From positions 2,418,001-2,482,000 of the forward strand of contig JAUEDM010000005.1 of assembly GCA_033439685.1 (NCBI GenBank): a stretch of 64,000 nucleotides of DNA, in the 5' to 3' direction. Within the stretch, counting starts at the first letter, position 1. Each line of letters opens with the position of its first letter. The translations under genes and the position numbers were made by a program. Shown piece by piece: positions 1 through 9,994 of the stretch. The notes beneath the pieces were generated by a model. It was given only the letters and a program-made list of their open reading frames with translations. It made no database searches and had not been told where the DNA came from. The stretch is from Apodospora peruviana. Its lineage: Eukaryota > Ascomycota > Sordariomycetes > Sordariales > Lasiosphaeriaceae.

Positions 1-1087
1 CTTGCATATCTACGTAGGTACCTAGGTTGCTGCCGTCTGTGATGAGGTGGGCGTCCACCTGCAGTAGATACAAGCCCATATACTAATGTAACAGAGACCT
101 TCCTTCGCATATCAGTGCAAGAGATTACGAAATACCTTGATATCCCATGTTTCCAACCGCCGTAATTAGACACTAGAAGTCGAACCATGAGGGAGTTTTG
201 ACAGTCCCCTTCTTCTTATCTCAGGTTGGGTGGTTTGGGGACCGTGGAAAAGTGTGTACATTTAAAAGCCGCTTCGCAGAATATCAGCAGGAGGCTCGTC
301 GTATCGTATACGATATCGAGACATTGAGCCCGAAACACCCGGTTAACCAACAGGCCCTCACCAAAAAGAGAAACATGTCAAAAAAGGGAATAGGCAAGTA
401 AAGTAATGTACGTTTGTTTATGCATTTACTGCCGTATCGCCATCTCTAACCTATGAACGCTTGTCCAACCACCCCAACACATCCCCTCAAGTTATGTTCC
501 CCTTTCACTTCACCTAAATAAGCCCCAGGATAGGCAGCAAGTTCCAAGCAGAACACAACGCACACTTAAATCATCCAACTTATTCAATAAAACCAGAAAA
601 CCCCCACAGTAATACCCATAATCTTCATTCGTGATCAGAGCAGAGAGGAGAGAAACCAAAACGCGATGAACCTAAAACAGCGGTTCGTGGAAAAGGAAGG
701 AAACCGGGAAACCCCATTTCTCTACCCCAAGCAATGCATCCCATGGTAGGCACCTGCCTTCCTTGCTTGACTGACGGACTGACCTTGACACGCAGACACA
801 ACCACATACTCCGCAACCACCAACAACCGGAACGACAACGCTCGATCATTAGAATCCGTTCCTTTCCTTCTTTCTTTCATATCCACAACCAAGCCGACCG
901 CGAGGGGGAAGACCTTAAAAGAGAAACGCCGTCTTCATGCAAACTGATAGAAAGGGCCGTGGGAAGTTGGTTTATGAACCATTTCCTAGCAAGTTGAGTT
1001 TAAGACGAGAGAACAAGAAAAGAAATATGGTTATATTCCTGCAATGACTCCGCTGCCTCAATATACTTTCTGTGTCTTGTCTCGAAC
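1..1087. other. no gene recognised (downstream flank of the CK2 beta gene)
   Basis: Only short open frames in all phases, without domain signatures. The right part probably includes the 3' untranslated region of the minus-strand casein kinase gene that ends at 1088. The sequence GGTACCTAGGT near base 17 belongs to a short palindromic motif that recurs through the window. Confidence 0.6.
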
Positions 1088-2236
1088 TTAAAGCTCCGAT
1101 TCGGCCCCGTTCGTCTCAATCGCCATTGGACTCCCGTTTTGCTTTTGCCTCTGCTGCCTAAGTTTCGCATTGCTGCCACCCACACGTCTCCGTTGCGAAG
1201 ATGGCGAGGTGGTGGCTGCCGCTACCTGACCGTTGAGGTTCATGCTCTCGTCGTCATCCTCCGATTCGCCGCCGTGCTCCTCCGCAAACCTCTTCGCCTC
1301 GTCGAGCACCGTGATGTCGGTGGGCTTCTTCCGCAGCCACTGCATGCGCGGCCCCGAGCGCGCCAGCTCCGACACACGAAATCCGTATATTCTCGGTTCG
1401 TAGATCTTGCCGGCCCCAAGACCGGGGGCTATATTATTGGTGTAGACCCCGTTGAGCATTACGCCGCTCTCGTCGTTCGGGGATGCGCGTGTCAGGCTCG
1501 TGACGGTCTCGGTGCCCGCCTTGCTGAGGTCGTACTCGGGGAAAGTGAGCAGGAAGAGCGCGCCGAACGTGCGCCCAAAAAAGGCGCCGTCGACGGTCTG
1601 GAACCTGCTGTTGGGCGGAACGTAGACGTCGAGACACGATGGGCAGAACAGCTTAACCGTGTCCTCGCCGGGTATGTCGGACAAGCCGACCGGTAGGGTT
1701 CTGGTTTGGTTGCAGTTCGTCCGCGGGCACACGCCAAAGTGGCCGAGCTCGTACTTTTCAGACATTAGCTGGATGCCGGTCCGCGAGCAGATGAAGCGCT
1801 GGTGGATCAGGCCGTAGAGCATCTCGGCGGACGACTCGATTACCGAGAGGTCGCTGGCAATGCGGCTGTGGTGTCTCCTCTCGCCGTGGTGGTCCCTGGC
1901 GAGAGCGGTCCCATCGTGCCCGTCCCCCGATACGTCCTCATCCTCCTCCTCTTCATCTTCTTCGTCCTCGTCGTCGTCTTCAGGTTCGACGTCGAGGATC
2001 ATCTGCGCGAAAAGGCGGTAGGGTTAGTGACATGTGGGGACAGCCAGGCCAGGTCATCTGATATATGGGTCGCATACCTCTAACGCCTCCTTGTACATGG
2101 CGACCTGGGTCTGTAGGCCGGTGAGGTTGAAGTCATCCTCGATAAACTCCTCGGACACCTCGGCAAAGTACTCGTGGCCCAGTAGAGAACAGAAGGAGGA
2201 GATCCAGGACTCTGGCGAGCCCGACGAGGTGGACAT
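1088..2236 (-). CDS. casein kinase II regulatory (beta) subunit
   Basis: Regulatory subunit of the CK2 Ser/Thr kinase holoenzyme; it dimerises through a zinc finger and binds the catalytic alpha subunits. Two exons, 2236-2078 and 2002-1088, with a 75 bp GT-AG intron (2003-2077), give 357 residues. The N-terminus carries the family motif SWISSFC..LGHEYFAEV, followed by FNLTGL. The acidic loop after MILDVEPEDDD is unusually long (about 25 mostly Asp/Glu residues). The zinc ligands are Cys145, Cys150, Cys173 and Cys176 (CPRTNC ... CPSC), flanking PVGLSDIPGEDTVKLF. The C-terminus is a low-complexity tail longer than in animal CK2 beta (about 215 residues). Fungi usually have two beta genes (CKB1 and CKB2 types); I cannot tell which this is. 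The ATG at 2236 is chosen because the conserved N-terminus begins directly after it. The gene is divergent from the JmjC gene at 2908. Confidence 0.95.
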
Positions 2237-2907
2237 GTTAAATAGAGGGGCGAAAGGTTTAGAGGAGGGCGGGATGGAGTTGTCGCGATCCTATTCGTGA
2301 CTACTTTCGAGGGTCGAAGGGGAGCTCGAAGAGGAGGGGTATTGGCTTTCGTAGGATGCTTCGGTGGCTTGGCTCTGGCTCTGGCTCAGGCTCTGGCTCA
2401 GGCTCAGGCTGCTTCCCCGCCGACGCGTTGGCTGCTTTCTCTCCTACGATGAGGGCATTATCAAGCGCACGGTATTGCGCAAATGCAGTCGGATATTCTT
2501 GGTCTGCTGGAGCTGGCTGCGGTGGTGGTGGTGGGCGTCGTGGGCTAAGATGCTGCTCGTATTTTCTTTCTTGTACTTGTATAAAGATGGTTTCGATGCT
2601 GGGTCGCTGCAGTTTGAACGCCTGCCCTCATTTCGTGCTGGATGGCTGGTCTGTGCGCCGCTGCCAGCCCGCTCAGCCCCGCGCCCAGCTGGTGCTTCCC
2701 GTGTCGCAGTGGCGGTTTGGGCTGCCTGACTTTCCGGCAGGTGAGGGCCCCACAAGGGTCCTAGGTTCCGTTTGCCAAGCAGTCACGTGCCAGCGCCAGG
2801 GACCTAACGGTATTTCACATCAAGGACAAACTCCAACCCATCAAACGCAAACATTTCGAAAAAAAAGAGTGGGCAAGTCGGTGGTGGAGGAAGGGGACTT
2901 CAACGCA
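2237..2907. promoter_or_regulatory. divergent promoter region between CK2 beta and the JmjC gene
   Basis: A 671 bp spacer separates two divergently transcribed genes and must hold both promoters. It contains an imperfect hexamer repeat at 2371-2411 and CT-rich stretches. The frame of the JmjC gene stays open upstream to 2356, but that part translates to a Gly-Ser repeat and Cys-rich low-complexity sequence and I do not include it in the gene. Confidence 0.5.
2371..2411. repeat. imperfect hexanucleotide repeat GGCTCT/GGCTCA
   Basis: About seven tandem units alternating between GGCTCT and GGCTCA, in the divergent promoter region. In one frame it reads as a (Gly-Ser)n run, which explains the artificial upstream extension of the next gene's open frame. 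Confidence 0.8.
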
Positions 2908-3927
2908 ATGTTTTACCACCCATCCCGTCCTGCAGTAAAATGCACCTTCTCTGGTTTTGTTTCAAACCTCCGTCGGCAGCTTCACCCCACTCCGCAATCT
3001 CGCAGAATGTCCATGATCGCCCATGCAGCTGGACCTGTCGACGTCGCGACATTCAAACGCGATGCATTTGATGTTGAGAAGCCACTCGTGATGCCACGAG
3101 TTGAGGCAGACTCTCTTCCCGCCGCTAGGAAATGGTTTACATCCCACCAAGGGAGGACAACGCTTACGCCTTACCTAATGACCTACTCCGATCTCATGTT
3201 CCCTTATGAGTTCATACTCACCCCACCTCAGGAAACCGATTTTGCTCATTTGGATTTGGTACGGTGGCTCTCAACATCTGGTGGTCCATATGCAGCTTTG
3301 GCGCCCATGTTGGAAGCCAACATCAGGAGCCTCCCTCCGCGCTCCAAAGAGACGCAATTCCTACAGTTCGACGCGCCATTAGCACTCCTTGATGCAGCGA
3401 TACAGTTCGGCGGGGATCGCGACTTTGGCCATCATCCTCAGAAGTTATACATTGCCCAAGCGCCCCTGGATATGCTGCCAGACGCTCTGCGGGACGACGT
3501 CCCAACACCGACCCTGGTCAAGGAAGCCGGCAAAGGCGATGTGTATAACTCGAGCATCTGGCTCGGTCTGGAACCGACCTACACGACCTGGCACCGGGAT
3601 CCAAACCCAAACCTCTTCTGTCAGATGTGCAGCTCCAAAGTCGTCCGAGTCCTCCCACCGCAACATGGCGAACAAGTCTATATCGAGGTTCTCAGAGGAC
3701 TGGGTCTGCCAGCCAGTCCCCGAATCCGAGGAGCCGAGATGATGCAAGGCAAAGAGAAGCAAGCACTCCAGGACGCCATATGGGGTGACGACGCGCCTTA
3801 CGAAATTAAGGAGGCAGTCTTGGGTCCCGGCGACACGCTCTTCATCCCGAAGGGCTGGTGGCATAGTGTGAAAAGTTTGGAAGACGACGGCAGACTGAAC
3901 GCGTCAGTGAATTGGTGGTTTCGCTAA
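2908..3927 (+). CDS. JmjC / cupin-8 domain protein (putative Fe(II)/2-oxoglutarate oxygenase)
   Basis: Single exon, 339 residues from the ATG at 2908. The fold is the JmjC-like cupin: a first metal-binding HxD (His229-Arg230-Asp231 in TTWHRDPNPN) and the distal His319 in FIPKGWWHSVKS form the expected 2-His-1-carboxylate iron site, and the C-terminus is ASVNWWFR. FLQFDAPLALL and the WLG...TTWH spacing match the cupin-8 hydroxylase group (tRNA wybutosine or FIH-like enzymes) rather than histone demethylases, so the substrate is probably a protein side chain or RNA; this is inference. Residues 1-44 contain no Asp or Glu and several Arg, like a mitochondrial presequence. A second in-frame ATG at 3007 (MSMIAHAAGP) would remove that leader and still keep the domain. 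It is divergent from CK2 beta. Confidence 0.85.
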   Translation: MFYHPSRPAVKCTFSGFVSNLRRQLHPTPQSRRMSMIAHAAGPVDVATFKRDAFDVEKPLVMPRVEADSLPAARKWFTSHQGRTTLTPYLMTYSDLMFPYEFILTPPQETDFAHLDLVRWLSTSGGPYAALAPMLEANIRSLPPRSKETQFLQFDAPLALLDAAIQFGGDRDFGHHPQKLYIAQAPLDMLPDALRDDVPTPTLVKEAGKGDVYNSSIWLGLEPTYTTWHRDPNPNLFCQMCSSKVVRVLPPQHGEQVYIEVLRGLGLPASPRIRGAEMMQGKEKQALQDAIWGDDAPYEIKEAVLGPGDTLFIPKGWWHSVKSLEDDGRLNASVNWWFR

Positions 3928-6202
3928 AACAGGAAACACAGACCTGTTTGGCGCACACTCCGCCGCATGAGCCAACAGATAAAACTTGCCTCGTGTCTAA
4001 TCTACATGTGCAGTGAGCCTGTCAGCAATATACTCATCAGCCACCAGAATCAAACGCAGCTGGCCGACACACCGGTTTGAAATCAGTGGGGCTGAAAGCC
4101 CTTGGCCTCTTTTTGCTGGATTCAGCATTTATGAGAGTACAAGTTACTTGGACGGAAAGTGTCTGGGTGGCCTCACTATGATTTTGCTTGATACCGCTGT
4201 ACAATTTTCCCTCCTTCCTTCCTCTTCACTTTGAATACACAGCGTTCAGATACGATACGTCTCTCTGCCAAAGTCTATAGCTTTGAGACCACAGACGACG
4301 CGAGAATAAAGGTTACCGGGCATCGGCGCTTACGTGTTGATAGCCTGGACCGAGAGCTCGTTTTTCAGACCCGGTATGTCCAGAGTTGCGGACTAGCGGA
4401 CTAAAAAACAGAGTACATGCTACACCTATGACCTCCATCCTCTTTTCTCTTGTTGTCATGTGATTGATTGTATTGTACATGCTTTGCTCGTTAATCTGCC
4501 ACGGAACATGAATAGTATGCTGGGTCATGTCGCGTATGCCCAAGTTCGGACTGTAAATCAGACAGCGCGGTCTTGACGATATATGGAATAGACAGTTGGG
4601 TTGGTGAGCATGAAGATTGGCAAAACGATGAATCGTTGATATATAGACGATTCACCTAGGTAGGTATAGAGGAAATCAAGTACCGGGCTCACCCAGGCCG
4701 GCACTTGTTTTGAAAACATTTTCTAGTTAAACGTAATCCTACATAAAGTTTGGTCACACTCAACAAACCTCTATAGCGGGTTCTGAATATATACATTCTT
4801 GAATATTTGAATCAGGTCACCGTACTGCTTTTTGATCTCTGATCTCTGTGCTTATGCTTGACCGTCAATTACTCGTTGGGGGCACATTTCCCGGATAGGG
4901 AATCACTTCTCCAACTTGGAACTAACTTGTTCCCTACCATATTTAACCTATCTACTCACGAGTTGTTCCTTATCAGCTCTACTTTTATTCAACAGCTGTC
5001 GTGGCATGTAGAAGTAAAAGAAATGGGACGAGTCGTCCTCGACAATTCTCATCTATGTTCTTGCTTCTCCTCTCTGCTCAATTATCTGTGAGAATGAATG
5101 ACCTAGCACCCGTGGATAACGAGGAATGACTATGGGGAGGGGAAGAGCGATTAATTGTCTTATAGATTGGAATTATGCTATGAATCTGAAAAGGAATTGT
5201 GGGATTGCCAAGGTAGGCATACCACAGTTGATAGAAATTCAAGTAGAGAATAGACCGTTGCCGATTCGTGGATGTTCACGCAGTTTACTAAATAGTCTCA
5301 CCATGAAGATTACAGAGGGCCAATTATTAGACAAGATTTGTTGAAGATTTATATGTCCCGAGTGTGTTGGGTCTGTGTCGTATCATAAACGAGCCCATGA
5401 GATAACTTGCCTTTGGCTTTCTATTCCATCTAGGGGTCCTCGCAGTTGGATTACGTTGAGAGAGCACCTCATATAACTCACGGCTTTATATCTATGTAAC
5501 TAGAGATCTCCTTCTGACCACGTTTGAGGATCATATCGAGCGTTTACTACCCTGCAGTCCCAGCCGCGGAAATATAATGTAGTTTCCTCACTCACTGAGG
5601 TCGACCTCAACCAGCAAGTCCAACGACCTTGGAAATCTCTTGCAGCGCGCGAGCGAGGGGTTTGAGTGAGAGAATTTGAGCTGATATCCCTAATTCTTTT
5701 CGTCCGTTGTGTCTCTCTCTCTTAGTCCTTCGTTTTATTTTTCGATTTTTTTCCGATCCCAATCGAATTGTTTCATATAATCCTCGTGGCATCGTCACCA
5801 CCGCTGAAATGCCGTCATCAGATAACGGACTTGCCGAACTGCTTTCCTCCTCAAGAGCTCAGCTTGTCTGCTATTCGTTACGGTCTTTCCACTTACCGAG
5901 ACACGCATCGGGACATAAGTCCCCCCCCCCCTTGCACTACCTAATAAGTACCTACCTAGGTAGGTAGTCTTGCGACACAAGCCGTGCAACGCGATCTCTT
6001 CGCGTCGTGGTGGGATCGACGACGTGCCCCGTTACACAGCACGCCTACCTCCCTACCTTACTACTACTGCAACGTTAAGTTTCCTTTGCGGCACGGCACT
6101 TCAACGTGGTTATTCCCGACCGATCAAAATTGACAAACGTGAGGTTGGACAGATACGTAGGTATGTATAATGACTCACGGAAGGGAATGGGTTGTTATCT
6201 TG
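3928..6202. other. gene-free intergenic stretch
   Basis: No open frame longer than about 85 codons with recognisable content. It is fairly AT-rich around 4.3-5.6 kb. It carries the AGGT/ACCT-type motif at 4654-4668 and a perfect palindrome at 5949-5966, plus a short C10-type tract near 5922. I see no decayed transposase here. Confidence 0.5.
5949..5966. repeat. perfect 18-bp palindrome TACCTACCTAGGTAGGTA
   Basis: Self-complementary sequence made of ACCT units followed by their complements AGGT. Shorter forms of the core CCTAGG recur across the window (for example near 17, 4654, 14982, 26653, 38352 and 41681), always outside confident coding sequence. Confidence 0.8.
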
Positions 6203-6204
6203 TA

Positions 6205-6432
6205 CACCATTCCACGGTAAAGAGTAGCCATCGGGTACCTTATAAAACCTTGTAAGGTTCCTTGTCTGTGGCATCTTTGCGATCGGCTGATAGGGCCTGA
6301 GACCTCGTTTACAAGGAATCTTTGCTGCTCAAAAGAGTAATTCCAGGATGGCTACCAGGTTCCCTGAAAGGTCACGAGCTAGGCCCCTTGTAAAGTACCT
6401 ACTCGATGGCTACTATTTACCGTGGATTGGTG
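6205..6432 (+). mobile_element. MITE copy 1 (TA-flanked, about 30-bp terminal inverted repeats)
   Basis: The left end CACCATTCCACGGTAAA continues as GAGTAGCCATCGGGTA; the right end read on the minus strand is CACCAATCCACGGTAAA followed by TAGTAGCCATCGAGTA. These form imperfect inverted repeats of about 30 bp. Both ends are bordered by TA (6203-6204 and 6433-6434), the target duplication expected of Tc1/mariner-type elements. The 228 bp interior has no coding potential. A second copy lies at 41218-41446 in reverse orientation and aligns along its entire length, including the interior TTGTCTGTGGCATCTT and TTCCAGGATGGCTAC blocks. Confidence 0.9.
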
Positions 6433-6434
6433 TA

Positions 6435-9400
6435 GCTACCGTTGGGCGATCGGCGTGTGGGCGCGGGAGCGGGTGCTGCCGTATATAGTACCGTACCACC
6501 GGAGGAAAAGCTTGATGATACTTGGCAGGGTGTTCTTGGATACGCCATACATGATGATACTGTATTGTGAGAAAGTTTTCTTAGGGGCGGGAATAGCAGT
6601 ACCCGGGCGACACATTGACCGTCAAGGTTCAAATTGCGGGACGGACCGACGCTGATCACAACAAGGTGCCGTGAAAGAATATCCAGGTCATTATCTTGAC
6701 TGTAAACTCACTCGGCTTTTGAAGTTGAGGCCGGTAGTTCATCGATTACCTGCCCACGATCTATCCCTCGGGTAAATATTTACTATCTTGCTGCAAACAA
6801 AAAGGGAACAGCACCGACATGTCCCGAATCGGTTTCGGTTCGGCGGATGTCGGGGGTGGATCGGCAGATGCGGGTGCGGGTGGCTCCCCCGAAGCGGGTG
6901 GCAGGGGGGGTGAACGGCCGAAAGCGATTGCCGCCTGGCCGGCTTAACGGAGCTCAGCTAAACTGGCGTGGCTGATGTCACATACCACCTACCCTCATGG
7001 AAGAAACCGGAACTGTCTGGTGACTCCAAGTTTGTACCTTGGAACTGTACCGGTAATCTGTATGGGGTAATGTATCCGATGGGGACTGGATGGTGGAGAA
7101 GGACGTCGTTTCCAAACCATGGATTGATTTGGTACCTGAAGCTGAGATGGAGTCAATGTGGAGGATGGCGGGACTCAGGAACAACAACGCGAGACAAGAT
7201 GAACTTTCCACGTGTAGACACGCAACGACTGGAAAGCATCACGAACTTCAGACATACAGCAGAACGGAACAAACTTGGACATCAAGGCAGGCTTGGCCTG
7301 CCGCTTGCATGGCAATGGCAGGTCTTGGCGAACATGCATAGTTTCGAAGTGATATGCATCACGATAAGTGATTGCCACTCCTTTTGACCAAAGAGGACGT
7401 TTTCCGTGATTGTGGACTCTATAATCCCGTAGTTACCATACGCGTACGAGTACGGATTATAGTCAGCCATGCAGAGGCCTACGTCTTGTGTTGCCCCCCT
7501 ATCTGTCATAATATCTTGGCTCATTTTCACATTTAGGGTCTATTGCCGAGCGCTTGTCTAATCATCTGCGTTGTTCTTGCAGTTTTCTCGTCTTGGCAGG
7601 AGGATAGGTATCGTAAAATCGCAAACAGAAATTCTTCCTATCACGAGTTGTAAGGGGTAAAGCTTACCGCTTCATTTTCCGTCCTGATGTTCCCGTGACC
7701 CTGTTTTCGTTCGTGTCTCATGCTGTCGTGGGCCAAATCCATGCAAGGCTGCTTTCCGTGTAAAAAATCAGACATGATCACATGCTCATGAAGCCAGCAT
7801 TCCAGGGCGACTAGGGTCACGATGGTTAGAAGGTTACGTAAAGATCCATGCCCAGATACCCCAGAGCCCAAGTCACGCCTAACATTTTCTTGCCAATCCT
7901 GACGCTCGGCATCAATCCCGGGTGTTTGTTGGGTCGAGCCTCACTTGAAAAAGCTGAAGCATGCCCCGGCCCGCTCCCAAAATACTACCAAGGGCCAACT
8001 CGCACTGTGTACCTGATCAGAGTTCGGGCAATATCGGGACGAAGCCTCTCCTTCAAAGTCTCGACGTATGACGGACTGTGGCCGGCAAAGCAAAGTGGCA
8101 TCTCACTGAACAGTAGTCCGGACATGCAGCGGGGCCAAGAACCCCAGGCAACGGGGTGAAGGTGGGTTCTCTATCAGGGCTGTGCAATCACTGCAATGAT
8201 GCCGTCTCCTATCCGTACATGTACCTGAGGCAGTTGGAATTAGTTGTGAGTGCGTTGCACTGGAGGTCGAGGACGCATATCTGCACAGATTATCATGCTC
8301 CGATAGTTCATGTTTACACTCTGTAAAGCTTCAGTTTTCTTTCTTAGGGCATCTGGTCAGTTGTTGTTCAGCAGAACAAGTGTTCAAGAATGGCGGGGTA
8401 GCGTGGATGTCAAGGGCGTCGATCCGTGCGTTTTTGGGCCAGAGTTTTCTTTCCCCCGCTGCGTTCACCAATTTTGCGGGGTATGCTTTTTCCATGATGC
8501 AGAAAATCAAGTTCGAACCTTTTAAGAGTAAAGCTTGGGACCCGGGAGATCCAGGTTGCCAAGTCTCTGGGCATTTTCCCAAACCCCAGGTTCGAGTCGC
8601 TCTCGTCTGTCTTTTTTCCATTGGGTTTCGTCCAATGGGATTCTCATCAAATGTCAAAAGGCCTAGATTATTCTCCCGCTTCGCACGCAGCAACGCCGCC
8701 TCCGAGAAGCTCCTCATCAGCCCTGCAGCTAGTTCCATGCTGACAACACCACGGGAGGGCAACGCGGCAATGTACCACGCACCGCGTGATCTGGTGCTCT
8801 GGGTACTTTCGAGTCACCTCTCCAGGTTTATGGAGAGAGTTCGGGAACTGGCGCTCGAAATAGCAGGCATTTTTCGAAGGTCGTCAGTCATGTGGCCGGC
8901 GAAACCGCGCGGGCTCAGCCTCTTTTGTTGATCTGGTTCCTGATCCCTCTGGGACCTCTCTCGGATAGATGCCTGTGCCTGTGCCCCATCCGAGGCGGCA
9001 CGACGACTGAAACCCAACATGTGTTCCTTCCACCCCTGTTGAGCCTGTTTCTACGCGGCAGATGCTCACCTACTGCAATTGGGCAGTGCGCGGCAAGCGA
9101 TTGCCAAAAAAGAAGCATCTTATAACTCTTAAAAGGCCGAGATAGGAGCCAACAGGGCTGGGTGTGGCTGCTGAAGGGGGCGGGAATCGGAACGAGGCCC
9201 GTGGCAGAGACCTGGTTCCCTTTGACGGTTTCGTAGAGACGCTGCAGGAGATCTGAGTACCTATACTACCGCTTCTCTATGTAGAAGAGGAAAGAAAAGA
9301 AAATGCGAGCGATAACCACGACGCCAGTCAACACACATTCGATACAATGGGATAATAAAGTACCTTACTGGGTAGGACTTGGATTATAGAGAGACCCGCG

Positions 9401-9994
9401 ACAAAGTACAGTACAGTCTGTACACAGTACTAATTAGATCGCAGCGATCCATCCCGAAAAAAGCGACAGGGTTTTGTGAGAAGCTGCTCCGGAAACAATT
9501 CGTGACCACCAGGCCCCAATCACCCTCAACCCGAAGTAGCAACCAACGCTGCCGCTCGCACCCGGTCACTCTTCCGGGCTGCGGCGGTCCAGTTCCAGGC
9601 GTGGCAGGGTATCAAGACAGACGTCACGCCTGTTGGGCCTTGTTATTGGCCCGCTGCTTCTGTTCTCCCCCTTGGCCCCACGTCTTTATATCCTGCCTGC
9701 ATCTCTCCTCGGCGTCGGCTTCTGCTTTGCCTGGTCAAGAAAACATTTTTTTATTGTTTTTTTTTTTAACAGCTACTTATCGCACTTGCATCTTTTCCTC
9801 GTCAACCCTGCGCTCAGAGAGTGGATATTCCTACCCAAAGCCCACATCGTGTCTGCTCCCGCATCCGCTTTGCATCCTCCTTACCTGCAACCCCCAGTCT
9901 CATCCGCAGTCCCCTGTTGACGAACAGGTCGAACCTAGCCCGCATTGTCCGCGTTGCCCGCCTCCCTCAAAGAACCCAAAAGCACTTAAGAACC
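6435..9994. other. gene-free stretch, the last part being the PEPCK promoter
   Basis: Open frames near 7.0, 8.4 and 9.4 kb start at GTG or TTG, overlap each other on both strands and have no family signature, so I do not call genes. A GC-rich block at about 6830-6945 is rich in GCGGGT and CCCC runs. The region from about 9120 to 9994 should contain the PEPCK promoter and its pyrimidine-rich leader (T-rich tract near 9750-9770). Confidence 0.5.

Noticed and set aside
1139..1696. Plus-strand open frame of 185 codons
   Set aside because: It is the antisense shadow of the casein kinase II beta gene, whose minus-strand frame has clear family motifs.
8380..8931. Plus-strand open frame of 183 codons
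   Set aside because: Starts at GTG, has no motif, and the opposite strand is open over much of the same stretch; composition effect more likely than a gene.
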